Assembly (NCBI GenBank): GCA_016873405.1
Contig: VGXH01000106.1
Span: forward strand, 1 to 6,523
Reading direction: 5' to 3'
DNA length: 6,523 nt
DNA from: a bacterium
GTDB taxonomy: Bacteria; Krumholzibacteriota; Krumholzibacteria; LZORAL124-64-63
Shown: positions 1-5,819 of the stretch, piece by piece
How positions within the stretch are numbered: position 1 is the stretch's first letter
Layout of the letters: every line of letters starts with the position of its first letter
Position numbers and translations under genes: made by a program
The notes under the pieces: model-generated
Database searches by the model: none
What the model saw: the letters and a program-made list of their open reading frames with translations, nothing else
Told to the model about the DNA's origin: nothing

Positions 1-817
1 GCCGGAACTGGGAGCCAGCCTCACCGCCACGCTGCGCCAGTCGTCGGACGTCGCGCTGGGCAACGTCGTCGGCTCGAACATCTTCAACATCGGCGTGATC
101 CTCGGCCTGACGGCGCTGCTGCAGCCGATCCGCGTCCAATTATCGATCGTGCGCCGGGATCTGGCCGTGGCGGCCGGCGCCGCGCTGGTGCCCTGGCTGG
201 CGCTGCCGTTCGCCGGGTTCATCCCGCGGCCGGTCGGTTTCGCCCTGGTGGCGCTGCTGGCCGCGTACTTGGCCTCGGCCTACCGCCAGGCGCGCCGGGC
301 CGCCGCCGCCGACGTGCAGTTGATCGAGCAGGAGATGCGTCCGGCCCACAAGGCGGCTCGCGACGCCGCCGCGCGCGACATCGCCCTGGTCGTCGCGGGA
401 CTGGCGCTGCTGGTGCTGGGCTCGCGCGGGTTCGTGGATGCGTCGATCACCATCGCGCGGCAGATCGGCTGGTCCGAGCTGGTCATCGGCCTGACGCTCG
501 TCTCGGTGGGCACCTCGCTGCCGGAGCTGGTCACGTCCATCGTGGCCGTCAAGCGCGGCAACACCGACATCGCCGTGGGCAACGTCATCGGCTCGAACAT
601 CTTCAATGCGCTGGGCATCGTCGGCGTCTGCGCCGCGGTGGCGCCGCAGGCGGTCAACCACGCGATCATGGTGCGCGACGCGCCGCTGATGCTCCTGCTG
701 TCGCTGGCTTTGCTGCCGATCATCCGCAGCGGCGGGCGCATCTCGCGGCTGGAAGGCGGCGCGCTGCTGGGCGTGTACGTGGTTTATGCCGCGTACCTGA
801 TCGTCCGCGGCGGCTGA
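1..817 (+). CDS. Na+/Ca2+ exchanger (CaCA family, YrbG-like), N-terminus missing
   Basis: Integral membrane cation antiporter; the family exchanges Ca2+ for Na+ or H+ across the inner membrane. The reading frame is open from base 2, so the gene starts outside the window and about 271 residues are visible. The hallmark is two alpha repeats. The end of alpha-1 (PELGAS...GNVVGSNIFN, bases 2-94) opens the window. The complete alpha-2 (GTSLPELVTSI...DIAVGNVIGSNIFN, bases 509-613) contains the acidic residue that binds cation in this family. Between them are hydrophobic segments and a short charged loop (about bases 280-375), much shorter than the regulatory loop of eukaryotic NCX proteins. The C-terminus is two further hydrophobic spans. 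By comparison with ~320-residue YrbG-type proteins, roughly 50 residues are missing. It converges on the acetyltransferase gene with only 30 nt between stop codons and shows no functional link to that operon. Family assignment is very secure; the transported ion is by family only. Confidence 0.95.
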   Translation, partial: PELGASLTATLRQSSDVALGNVVGSNIFNIGVILGLTALLQPIRVQLSIVRRDLAVAAGAALVPWLALPFAGFIPRPVGFALVALLAAYLASAYRQARRAAAADVQLIEQEMRPAHKAARDAAARDIALVVAGLALLVLGSRGFVDASITIARQIGWSELVIGLTLVSVGTSLPELVTSIVAVKRGNTDIAVGNVIGSNIFNALGIVGVCAAVAPQAVNHAIMVRDAPLMLLLSLALLPIIRSGGRISRLEGGALLGVYVVYAAYLIVRGG

Positions 818-854
818 GCCGGGCGCGGCCGCGCGCCGCGCCGCCGCTCAGCCG
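811..854. terminator. Bidirectional hairpin over two convergent stop codons
   Basis: The outer arm CGGCTGAGC (811-819) pairs perfectly with GCTCAGCCG (846-854). The inner arm GGCGCGGC (822-829) pairs with GCCGCGCC (835-842) around a 5-nt loop. The arms are joined by a 2/3-nt internal loop, giving 17 base pairs that are nearly all G-C. The TGA stop of the exchanger (815-817) lies in the left arm and the TGA of the acetyltransferase (848-850) in the right arm, so it serves both convergent genes. There is no T-run on either side, so it is not a textbook intrinsic terminator. It may act as a U-independent terminator or as a 3' end stabiliser. Confidence 0.6.
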
Positions 855-1342
855 TCCAGCCGCCGGCAGTAGGTGTACTTGGCGTCGCCCCGCGCGTAGA
901 AGTCGGCGAAGACGCCGGCGGTGGCGTAGCCGCTCCGCTCGTAGAACGCGCGCGTGGGGGCGTACTGCGGCTTGCCGCTGGTCTCGGCGTAGAGGGCCAG
1001 CCCGCCGCCGGCGCGCGCGCGCCGCTCGGTCTCGCGCAGCAGGCGCCGGCCCAGCCCCGTGCCTTGGCCGGACGGGCGCACGGCGATCCAGTAGAGGTCC
1101 CAGCTCACCGTCGAGCACGGCACCCGGCCGTAGCAGCTGTAGCCGAGCAGGCGGCCGCCCTCGTCCTCCGCGAAGAGGAACTCGTAGCCCGCGTCGGCGC
1201 CGCGCGCCAGCGCCTCGGCCGCCAGTTCGGCCGCGATGGCCACCTCTTCGTCGCTGAAGTAGCCGGTGGCGCGCACCAGCTCGCGCACGCCCTCGACATC
1301 GGCGGGCGCTACCTGGTCGCGGAAGGCGGTTTCGCTGCTCAT
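848..1342 (-). CDS. GNAT-family N-acetyltransferase
   Basis: Predicted cytoplasmic acetyl-CoA-dependent acetyltransferase of 164 residues, a normal length for a single GNAT domain. The acetyl-CoA pyrophosphate-binding motif A is clear: strand beta-4 YWIAVRP (84-90) followed by GQGTGLGRRLL (92-102), matching Q/RxxGxG/A. The C-terminal part has the usual AFYERSGY element (132-139) that ends motif B. The first ~30 residues (VAPADVEGVRELVRATGYFS) form the variable substrate-side region. ATG at 1342 was chosen because GGAG lies about 10 nt upstream; an in-frame GTG three codons earlier (1351) is possible but has a poorer site. It is the last gene of the four-gene operon, about 39 nt after the second ATP-grasp gene, and ends inside the 811-854 hairpin. 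By context it may acetylate the amino group of the pathway product or intermediate, as AblB does for beta-lysine, but it is shorter than AblB and I do not claim orthology. Substrate unknown. Confidence 0.92.
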   Translation of the reverse strand: MSSETAFRDQVAPADVEGVRELVRATGYFSDEEVAIAAELAAEALARGADAGYEFLFAEDEGGRLLGYSCYGRVPCSTVSWDLYWIAVRPSGQGTGLGRRLLRETERRARAGGGLALYAETSGKPQYAPTRAFYERSGYATAGVFADFYARGDAKYTYCRRLDG

Positions 1343-1381
1343 CGGATCCACGCTCCGGTTCCGGCACGCCGCCGCGCGCGT

Positions 1382-2371
1382 TCAGCGCCGCGCCGCGGCG
1401 ACGATGCGCCCCATGGCCTCGGCAAACGGGATCCCTGCCCGCTCCAGCGCGGCGGCGAAGCCGGCGTCCGGCGACAGGCAGGGGTTGGCGTTCACTTCCA
1501 GGATGAAGGGACGGCCCTGCGCGTCGATGCGGAAGTCCACGCGCGCCCAGCCCCGCAGGCGGAACAGGCGCCAGCAGGCCAGCGCCAGGCGCGTCAGTTC
1601 GGCGGCCAGCGCGTCGTCTCCGGCCGGCAGGTCGAACCGGCGGACGGTGTGGCGGTACTCGAACGAGTCCTCGCGCCACTTGGCCGCGTAGCCGACGATG
1701 CGCGGCTTGCCGGCGGGAAAACCCTCGAACGTGATCTCGGCCGGCGGCAGCACCACGGGCCCGTCGGGGCCGTCGAGCAGGCCCAGGTTGAACTCGCGGC
1801 CCTCGACGAACGCCTCGGCGAACCACGGCGAGCCGGGGCGGCCCTCGCGGCGGGCCAGCTCCACGCGCGCGGCGGCCGGGTCGCCGTCGATCACGGCGTC
1901 GTCGTCCATACCCAGCGAGGCGTCCTCCCACACGGACTTGACGATCCAGCGCCCGCCCTGCGCGCTGCCCGGGTCGGCCGCGGCGTCGGCCAGCCCGTCG
2001 CCCAGCCAGTCGGGCGTGGGCAGGCCGGCCTGCCGCAGCAGTCCCTTGGCCAGCACCTTGTGCGAGGTCAGGAAGATCGCCTCTGCCGGGCACCCTGCCA
2101 GCGGCACGCGCATCGCCTCCAACACGCCCGGCGCCAGGTGGATCAGCCGCCCGTGGCCCTCCAGACCCTCGACCAGGTTGAACACCAGGTCCGGCGTGGC
2201 GCCGCTCAGCGAGAAGGCCAGCGACTCGAGGTCCAGGTCGCAGCCCCACGGCTCGACGGTATGCCCCAGGGCGATGAGCGCCTCGCCCACCGCCTCGACC
2301 TGCACCAGCACGTCCATCTCGTCGGGGGCCGCGTCGGCCGGCACGCGGTTGTGCAGGATCACGATCCGCAT
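1382..2371 (-). CDS. D-Ala-D-Ala ligase-like ATP-grasp enzyme (second paralogue)
   Basis: Predicted ATP-grasp carboxylate-amine ligase of 329 residues, the usual length for the Ddl superfamily. Such enzymes make an acyl-phosphate with ATP and attack it with an amine. Visible in order: Rossmann-like N-domain MRIVILHN; DLVFNLVEGLEG (61-72); HKVLAKGLLRQAGLPTP (104-120), the Ddl-type central-domain entry; IVKSVWEDASLG (143-154) with ATP-binding Lys145 and a glycine-poor version of the Ddl GSSxG loop; FAEAFVEGREFNLG (184-197); and the Mg2+-binding set Asp279, Glu292, Asn294 in DFRID...ILEVNANP. The Ddl N-terminal GGxSxE signature is absent. The acceptor-site NTxPGMT...S motif is replaced by NANPCLSPDAGF, so genuine D-Ala-D-Ala synthesis is unlikely. 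The ATG has GGAAGG 9 nt upstream and lies 16 nt after the previous stop. Databases would probably label it D-alanine-D-alanine ligase; that should be read as fold only. Confidence 0.92.
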   Translation of the reverse strand: MRIVILHNRVPADAAPDEMDVLVQVEAVGEALIALGHTVEPWGCDLDLESLAFSLSGATPDLVFNLVEGLEGHGRLIHLAPGVLEAMRVPLAGCPAEAIFLTSHKVLAKGLLRQAGLPTPDWLGDGLADAAADPGSAQGGRWIVKSVWEDASLGMDDDAVIDGDPAAARVELARREGRPGSPWFAEAFVEGREFNLGLLDGPDGPVVLPPAEITFEGFPAGKPRIVGYAAKWREDSFEYRHTVRRFDLPAGDDALAAELTRLALACWRLFRLRGWARVDFRIDAQGRPFILEVNANPCLSPDAGFAAALERAGIPFAEAMGRIVAAARR

Positions 2372-2387
2372 GCCGCGGCGCCTTCCG

Positions 2388-3380
2388 CTAGGGGTGGACC
2401 GGCGCGACCCTCGCGGCGGCGGAGTCGACGATGCGCCTGATCAGCTCGTCGTAGGGCAGCCCCGCCATCCGGCAGATGATCGGCAGGTCCGAATGCCCCG
2501 GGTGCAGCCCCGCCAGCGGGTTGAGCTCCATGAGCTGCGGGTCGCCGCCGGCGTCGCAGCGCAGGTCGAGGCGGCCGCCGTCGCGGCAGCCCAGCAGGCG
2601 CCAGGCGGCCAGGGCCACGGCCTCCGCCTTCGCCACCACCGGGTCCTGCGCGGTGACCAGGCGGTACTGCACCCGGTCCTCCCACAGTTCCTTGTTCGCG
2701 TAGGTGTAGGCGCCCGGCTCCGCGCGCTCGCCCAGGATCACTTCCATGGTGCCGACCACGCGCGCCGCAGCGCCCGTCCCGGTGATGCCGGTCGTCAGCT
2801 CGCGTCCGGGCAGATAGGTCTCCACCAGCACGGGCTGGCGGAACCGCGCCAGCAGCTGCTCGCAGGTGGCGCGCAGCGCGTCCGGCGAGCGCACCAGCGA
2901 GGCGCCGTCGATCCCTTTGCCCGTGCCCTCGGCCAGCGGCTTGCAGAACAGCGGGAACGGCAGGTCCACCGCCGCGATGTCGGCCGCCTCGCGCACCTCG
3001 CGGAAATCGGGCGTCGGCAGGCCGCCGTCGCGCAGCACCCGCTTGGTCAGGCCCTTGTGCAGCGTCAGGGCCATCACCAGAGGGTCACTGAAGGTGTAGG
3101 GGACGGCCCAGGCGTCCAGCAGCGCCGGCACCTGGGCCTCGCGGGCGATCCCGTGCAGGCCCTCGGCGATGTTGAAGACCAGGTCCCAGCGATCGCCCCC
3201 GACCAGCCGCCCGGCCAGCGCCTGGACGTGCCCGATGCGGTCGGTCTCGTGGCCCAGACGGCGCAGCGCGCCCTCGATGGCTTCCACCGTGGCGGGCTGG
3301 TCGAACTCGGCCGTCTCCTCCTCCGTGTAGCCCATCGCCAGGTAGTCGTCGCGCAGATCGTAGGTCAGGCCGATCCTCAC
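2388..3380 (-). CDS. D-Ala-D-Ala ligase-like ATP-grasp enzyme (first paralogue)
   Basis: Predicted ATP-grasp ligase of 330 residues joining a carboxylate to an amine with ATP. Motifs in order: RIGLTYDLRDDYL at the N-terminus; DLVFNIAEGLHG (66-77); HKGLTKRVLRDGGLPTPDF (108-126); LFCKPLAEGTGKGI (144-157) with ATP-binding Lys147 and a flexible glycine loop; VLVETYLPGREL (184-195) at the adenine-binding hinge; and D272, E285 and N287 as likely Mg2+ ligands (DLRCD...LMELNP). The acceptor segment NPLAGLHPGHSDLP keeps the Ser-x-x-Pro end of the Ddl NTxPGMTxHSLVP motif but not NTxPGM. The insert after DLRDDYL (GYTEEETAEFDQ) replaces the Ddl GGxSxEhevS motif, so the substrate is probably not D-Ala. 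The start is GTG. Its GTGA overlaps the stop of the aminomutase gene, and GGAGG sits 7 nt upstream, indicating translational coupling. The stop is TAG. It shares the fold with the next gene but is only distantly similar in its specificity segments, so this is an old paralogue pair rather than a recent duplication. Confidence 0.93.
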   Translation of the reverse strand: MRIGLTYDLRDDYLAMGYTEEETAEFDQPATVEAIEGALRRLGHETDRIGHVQALAGRLVGGDRWDLVFNIAEGLHGIAREAQVPALLDAWAVPYTFSDPLVMALTLHKGLTKRVLRDGGLPTPDFREVREAADIAAVDLPFPLFCKPLAEGTGKGIDGASLVRSPDALRATCEQLLARFRQPVLVETYLPGRELTTGITGTGAAARVVGTMEVILGERAEPGAYTYANKELWEDRVQYRLVTAQDPVVAKAEAVALAAWRLLGCRDGGRLDLRCDAGGDPQLMELNPLAGLHPGHSDLPIICRMAGLPYDELIRRIVDSAAARVAPVHP

Positions 3381-4708
3381 CAGGTCGCCTCCAGCGCGGC
3401 CTGACCATCGGGGTAGCGGTGGACGTGGCCCTCGTAGTTGCGCAGCAGCACGTCCGAGCCGTCGCGGCCGACCAGGCAGTCCGGCTGCAGCGCGATCTTG
3501 CCGCCGCCGCCCGGCGCGTCGATGACGTAGGTCGGCACCGCATAGCCGGTGGTGAAGCCGCGCAGCCCGCGGATGATCTCCAGTCCCTTGTCCACCGTGG
3601 TGCGGAAGTGGGACGAGCCGGAGATGGGGTCGCACTGGTACAGGTAGTACGGGCGCACCCGCATCATGAGCAGCGAGTGGACCAGGGCCTTCATCACGGC
3701 GACGTCGTCGTTCACGCCCTTCAGCAGCACGGTCTGGCTGCCGAGCGGGATCCCGGCGTCGGCCAGGCGCCGGCAGGCGGCGGCCACCTCGGGCGTGCAC
3801 TCGGCCGGGTGCAGGAAGTGCAGGCTCAGCCACAGCGGATGGTGCCTGCGCAGCACCTTGACCAGCGCCGGCGTGATGCGCTGCGGCAGCACGGCCGGCA
3901 CCTTGGTGCCGATGCGCACGAACTGCACGTGCGGGATCTTCCGCAGCTCGCCCAGCAGGTAGTCCAGGCGGTCGTCGCTGAGCGTCAGCGGGTCGCCGCC
4001 CGACAGCAGCACGTCGCGGACCTCCGGGTGGCTGCGGATATAGTCCAGCGCCGTGTCCCAGCGTTCGCGGCCCGGGCGCAGCTCGTCCTGCCCGACCACG
4101 CGCGAGCGCGTGCAGTAGCGGCAGTAGGTGGCGCAGCGGTCCAGCACCAGGAAGAGCACGCGGTCGGGGTAGCGGTGCACCAGGCCGGGGACCGGGCTGT
4201 GCCCGTCCTCGTCCAGGGGATCGTCCGCCTCGCCCGGCATGCGCAGGAACTCGTTCTGCACGGGCACCACGGTGCGCCGCAGCCCGCAGTCGGCCTCGAA
4301 CGCGTCCAGCAGGCTCATGTAGTAGGGCGTCACGGCGACCGGCAGCAGCGAGCCGCAGCGGTCCAGCGCGGCTCGCTCCTCGTCCGTCAACTCCAGCACG
4401 CGGGCCAGCTGCTCCGTCGTCTTGAACGAGTGGCGCAGCTGCCACTTCCAGTCGTGCCAGTCGCGGTCCTTCACGTCCGGGAAGTGGGCGCGACGGAACA
4501 GGCGCGTGCGCGGGCCGGTGCGGGGCAGCCGCCTGGCCAGGAGATGTTCGAGCTGGATCGGAAGGGCGGGGATATTGGCTGACGCCGCGGAGGGAACGGG
4601 CTCGGCAACGAGCGACGGAGGGTCGTCGGGAGAGGCTCCCGCATCGACCTCCTGCAGGTTCCGGCCCAGCCCGGCCAAGGTGTCCAGGCGAGCGCTGAGC
4701 TGTGTCAA
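3377..4708 (-). CDS. KamA-family radical SAM lysine 2,3-aminomutase-like enzyme
   Basis: Predicted [4Fe-4S]/SAM/PLP enzyme that moves the alpha-amino group of an amino acid to the beta carbon; in KamA this turns L-lysine into beta-lysine. Numbering from the TTG (443 residues): FPDVKDRDWHDWKWQLRHS (76-94) is the KamA N-terminal signature; HSPVPGLVHRYPDRVL (170-185); radical SAM cluster CATYCRYC with Cys192, 196, 199; LLSGGDPL; PGGGGK with PLP-binding Lys404. Asp360 (YQCDP) and Asp397 (VIDAPGG) align with Asp293 and Asp330, which bind the lysine epsilon-amino group in Clostridium subterminale KamA, arguing for a cationic substrate and against glutamate aminomutase or EpmB. The protein ends at HRYPDGQAALEATW, lacking the C-terminal CxCxxC, and the partner Cys268 position is Asp335, so the KamA inter-subunit zinc site is absent. 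TTG is preferred because GGAGG lies 6 nt upstream; the in-frame ATG at 4741 has no visible site, and the frame's open extension to 4864 lies upstream of the probable transcript start. First gene of the operon. Confidence 0.93.
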   Translation of the reverse strand: MTQLSARLDTLAGLGRNLQEVDAGASPDDPPSLVAEPVPSAASANIPALPIQLEHLLARRLPRTGPRTRLFRRAHFPDVKDRDWHDWKWQLRHSFKTTEQLARVLELTDEERAALDRCGSLLPVAVTPYYMSLLDAFEADCGLRRTVVPVQNEFLRMPGEADDPLDEDGHSPVPGLVHRYPDRVLFLVLDRCATYCRYCTRSRVVGQDELRPGRERWDTALDYIRSHPEVRDVLLSGGDPLTLSDDRLDYLLGELRKIPHVQFVRIGTKVPAVLPQRITPALVKVLRRHHPLWLSLHFLHPAECTPEVAAACRRLADAGIPLGSQTVLLKGVNDDVAVMKALVHSLLMMRVRPYYLYQCDPISGSSHFRTTVDKGLEIIRGLRGFTTGYAVPTYVIDAPGGGGKIALQPDCLVGRDGSDVLLRNYEGHVHRYPDGQAALEATW

Positions 4709-4824
4709 GGTCCGCCTCCGTGAGGACTGACCGTGGTGCATGACCGGTGGGGGCTGGCGCCGCCGCCGGAACGTCGCCCGCGCCGGCTCGCTGCCGGAAG
4801 GACCGTCCGCGGTCCGCTGACGAC
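4709..4824 (-). promoter_or_regulatory. Leader of the aminomutase operon, with hairpins and RBS
   Basis: If transcription starts about 7 nt after the -10 box, the leader runs roughly 115 nt to the TTG start. A perfect 6-bp stem with a 4-nt loop, GGACCG-CGGA-CGGTCC in the RNA (4800-4815), lies near its 5' end. The ribosome binding site GGAGG (4715-4719) is 6 nt before the TTG. It can pair with CCTC just upstream through a 3-nt loop (4715-4725), a weak 4-bp stem that could mask the site. No known riboswitch family is recognisable by eye. If the ATG at 4741 is the true start, the leader is ~83 nt and this RBS is internal. Confidence 0.4.
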
Positions 4825-4830
4825 GCGCAG

Positions 4831-4858
4831 AAAATATGGCAAGGGGAAACGGTGTCAA
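4831..4858 (-). promoter_or_regulatory. Sigma70-type promoter of the aminomutase operon
   Basis: On the minus strand a perfect -35 box TTGACA (4853-4858) is followed after 16 bp by TATTTT (4831-4836), which matches 4 of 6 bases of the -10 consensus. The -10 area is a small AT-rich island (AAAATATGG on the plus strand) in very GC-rich DNA, which makes chance less likely. It points into the four-gene minus-strand operon; no other promoter candidate was seen before those genes. Confidence 0.6.
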
Positions 4859-4860
4859 CC

Positions 4861-4893
4861 GCAATTGCCCGGATGCGCCGAAAATTCCGGCGC
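4861..4893. repeat. Short palindrome and hairpin just upstream of the -35 box
   Basis: GCAATTGC at 4861-4868 is a perfect 8-bp palindrome placed 2 bp from the -35 box, where an operator could sit. GCGCCG (4875-4880) and CGGCGC (4888-4893) form a 6-bp stem around AAAATTC. That hairpin could instead be the decayed terminator of the DUF1722 remnant, since it lies about 45 nt past its stop, though no T-run follows on the minus strand. Both elements are short and could occur by chance. Confidence 0.3.
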
Positions 4894-4937
4894 CCGCCGG
4901 GCTGGCCGGTCGCCCGTGGACCGCGCCCCCGTCGCGG

Positions 4938-5108
4938 TCAGACGTGATTGCGGAGCATCAATTCGCGCGGGTGGGGATTGAGATACGCCTGGTCGCGGAC
5001 GCAGGGGACGTCCAGCAGCTCGACGTAGTGCCGCAGCAGGGTCACCGGCACCACCAGGGGCACCAGGCCCCGGGCGTAGTCGTCGATCACCGCCAGCACC
5101 CGCGGCGT
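4938..5108 (-). pseudogene. Truncated DUF1722 (YbgA-type) domain, C-terminal remnant
   Basis: About 57 residues match my recollection of the end of the DUF1722 domain (found in YbgA-type proteins, often fused to DUF523): VIDDYARGLVPLVVPVTLLRHYV, then DQAYLNPHPRELMLRNHV before a TGA stop. Full domains are roughly twice this length and begin with a helical half that is missing. The frame runs on upstream to an ATG at 5198, but those ~30 residues (MSSALDRALQSCYQWRG...) do not resemble DUF1722, and the ATG has no ribosome binding site. Neither other minus-strand frame upstream holds the missing half, so a simple frameshift does not explain it; a deletion with a breakpoint between about 5109 and 5209 does. 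Codon composition still looks coding, so the loss may be fairly recent. DUF1722 has no settled biochemical function that I can cite. A short functional protein starting at 5198 is possible but less likely. Confidence 0.7.
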
Positions 5109-5209
5109 CTCCCGGGCCGGGCCCTGGCGTCGATGCGGGCTGGCGATTCCGCGCCATTGATAGCAGGATTGGAGGGCGCGATCCAGCGCCGACGACATGG
5201 GGAGCCGCG

Positions 5210-5794
5210 ATGACGCCGAAGCCGAGAGCCAAGCCCGCGCCCCGGCCGCGACCGCGAGCCGCGCCGGGGCGGTCGCCGCAGACGGCGCCGCCGCCGCCGC
5301 CGAAGCGCGCGCCGGCTCCCGCCCCGGCGCGCGAGGACTTCTCCATCGCCAGCTGCGACTGCGTGGACTGCCGCGCCGCCTGCCTCAACGCGCCCGGCTG
5401 GTTCACGCCCGAGCAGATCCCCCGCCTGGCGCGGCACCTCGGCCTGTCGGTGGAGGAGACCTTCCGCCGTTACCTGGCGATCGGCGTCACGCACGCGGCC
5501 GACGGCACGCAGCGCCCGGGCGTGATGCCCCACAAGCTGCGCGACGGCAAGAAGCCGGGCAGCCGCTGGACGCTGGCCGAGATCGCGGCGCCGGGCCGCT
5601 GCGTCTTCTACGACCGCGGCCGCTGCGCCATCTACCCGGTGCGACCGGACGAATGCGCGCGGATGATGCACGACCGCGGCGACCGCACGCTGCGGATCCG
5701 GCGGCGCATCGTCGAGAAGTGGACCGCGGCGGCGTTGGCGCCGTTCCTGGCGCTGGTCGCGGGCGCGGCATCGCGTCGACGCGGGAAGCCCTGA
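5210..5794 (+). CDS. YkgJ-type cysteine-cluster protein with Pro/Ala/Arg-rich N-terminus
   Basis: A 194-residue protein of the CxxCxxCC (YkgJ) superfamily, small cytoplasmic proteins thought to bind a metal or Fe-S cluster and of unclear function. Seven cysteines are visible: the first group CDCVDCRAAC (Cys49, 51, 54, 58), and a second group in GRCVFYDRGRCAIYPVRPDEC (Cys131, 139, 149). The CxIYxxRPxxC block in the second group is diagnostic for the family. PGWFTPEQI (62-70) and ARHLGLSVEETFRRYLA (74-90) form the helical middle. Residues 1-43 are low complexity (Pro, Ala, Arg, Lys), including a run of five prolines encoded by CCG repeats, and probably disordered. The start is supported by GGGGAG 6 nt upstream; no clear promoter is visible between 5109 and 5209. 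It stands alone: divergent from the DUF1722 remnant and convergent with the transporter. Family assignment is fairly sure; function unknown. Confidence 0.85.
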   Translation: MTPKPRAKPAPRPRPRAAPGRSPQTAPPPPPKRAPAPAPAREDFSIASCDCVDCRAACLNAPGWFTPEQIPRLARHLGLSVEETFRRYLAIGVTHAADGTQRPGVMPHKLRDGKKPGSRWTLAEIAAPGRCVFYDRGRCAIYPVRPDECARMMHDRGDRTLRIRRRIVEKWTAAALAPFLALVAGAASRRRGKP

Positions 5795-5796
5795 GC

Positions 5797-5819
5797 CCGG
5801 ACTATTCACGAAGGTCCGG
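5797..5819 (+). terminator. Possible weak terminator hairpin after the cysteine-cluster gene
   Basis: CCGGAC (5797-5802) pairs with GTCCGG (5814-5819) around an 11-nt loop, starting 3 nt after the TGA stop; two or three more pairs form if one C is bulged. There is no T-run. A smaller stem, CCTTC-TGC-GAAGG, lies about 18 nt further on (5837-5849). The rest of the 100-nt gap to the convergent transporter gene shows nothing else. Confidence 0.3.

Noticed and set aside
720..2249. 509-residue minus-strand open frame over the acetyltransferase and second ligase
   Set aside because: It is another frame of the same strand through two clearly recognised genes; the translation is low-complexity Arg/Gly/Ala.
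1064..3404. Long plus-strand open frames (458 and 568 residues) opposite the ATP-grasp genes
   Set aside because: Composition is Arg/Ala/Gln/His-rich with no recognisable motif, and they lie exactly opposite well-supported genes. They are stop-free shadows caused by high GC.
3381..4445. Extension of the first ATP-grasp frame far upstream, suggesting a 685-residue fusion
   Set aside because: The upstream part is an alternate frame of the aminomutase gene and is low complexity. The true start is the GTG at 3380, which has GGAGG and overlaps the aminomutase stop.
4703..4708. TTGACA on the minus strand as a second -35 box inside the aminomutase 5' end
   Set aside because: No -10-like hexamer is found 15-19 bp downstream; the TTG is better explained as a start codon.
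5157..5185. TTGATA as a -35 box for the plus-strand cysteine-cluster gene
   Set aside because: The hexamer 17 bp downstream (GATCCA) shares only two bases with TATAAT.
5286..5302. CCG microsatellite in the cysteine-cluster gene as a phase-variable tract
   Set aside because: About five triplet units; changes would be in frame and only alter a proline run, and GC-rich coding DNA gives such runs by chance.
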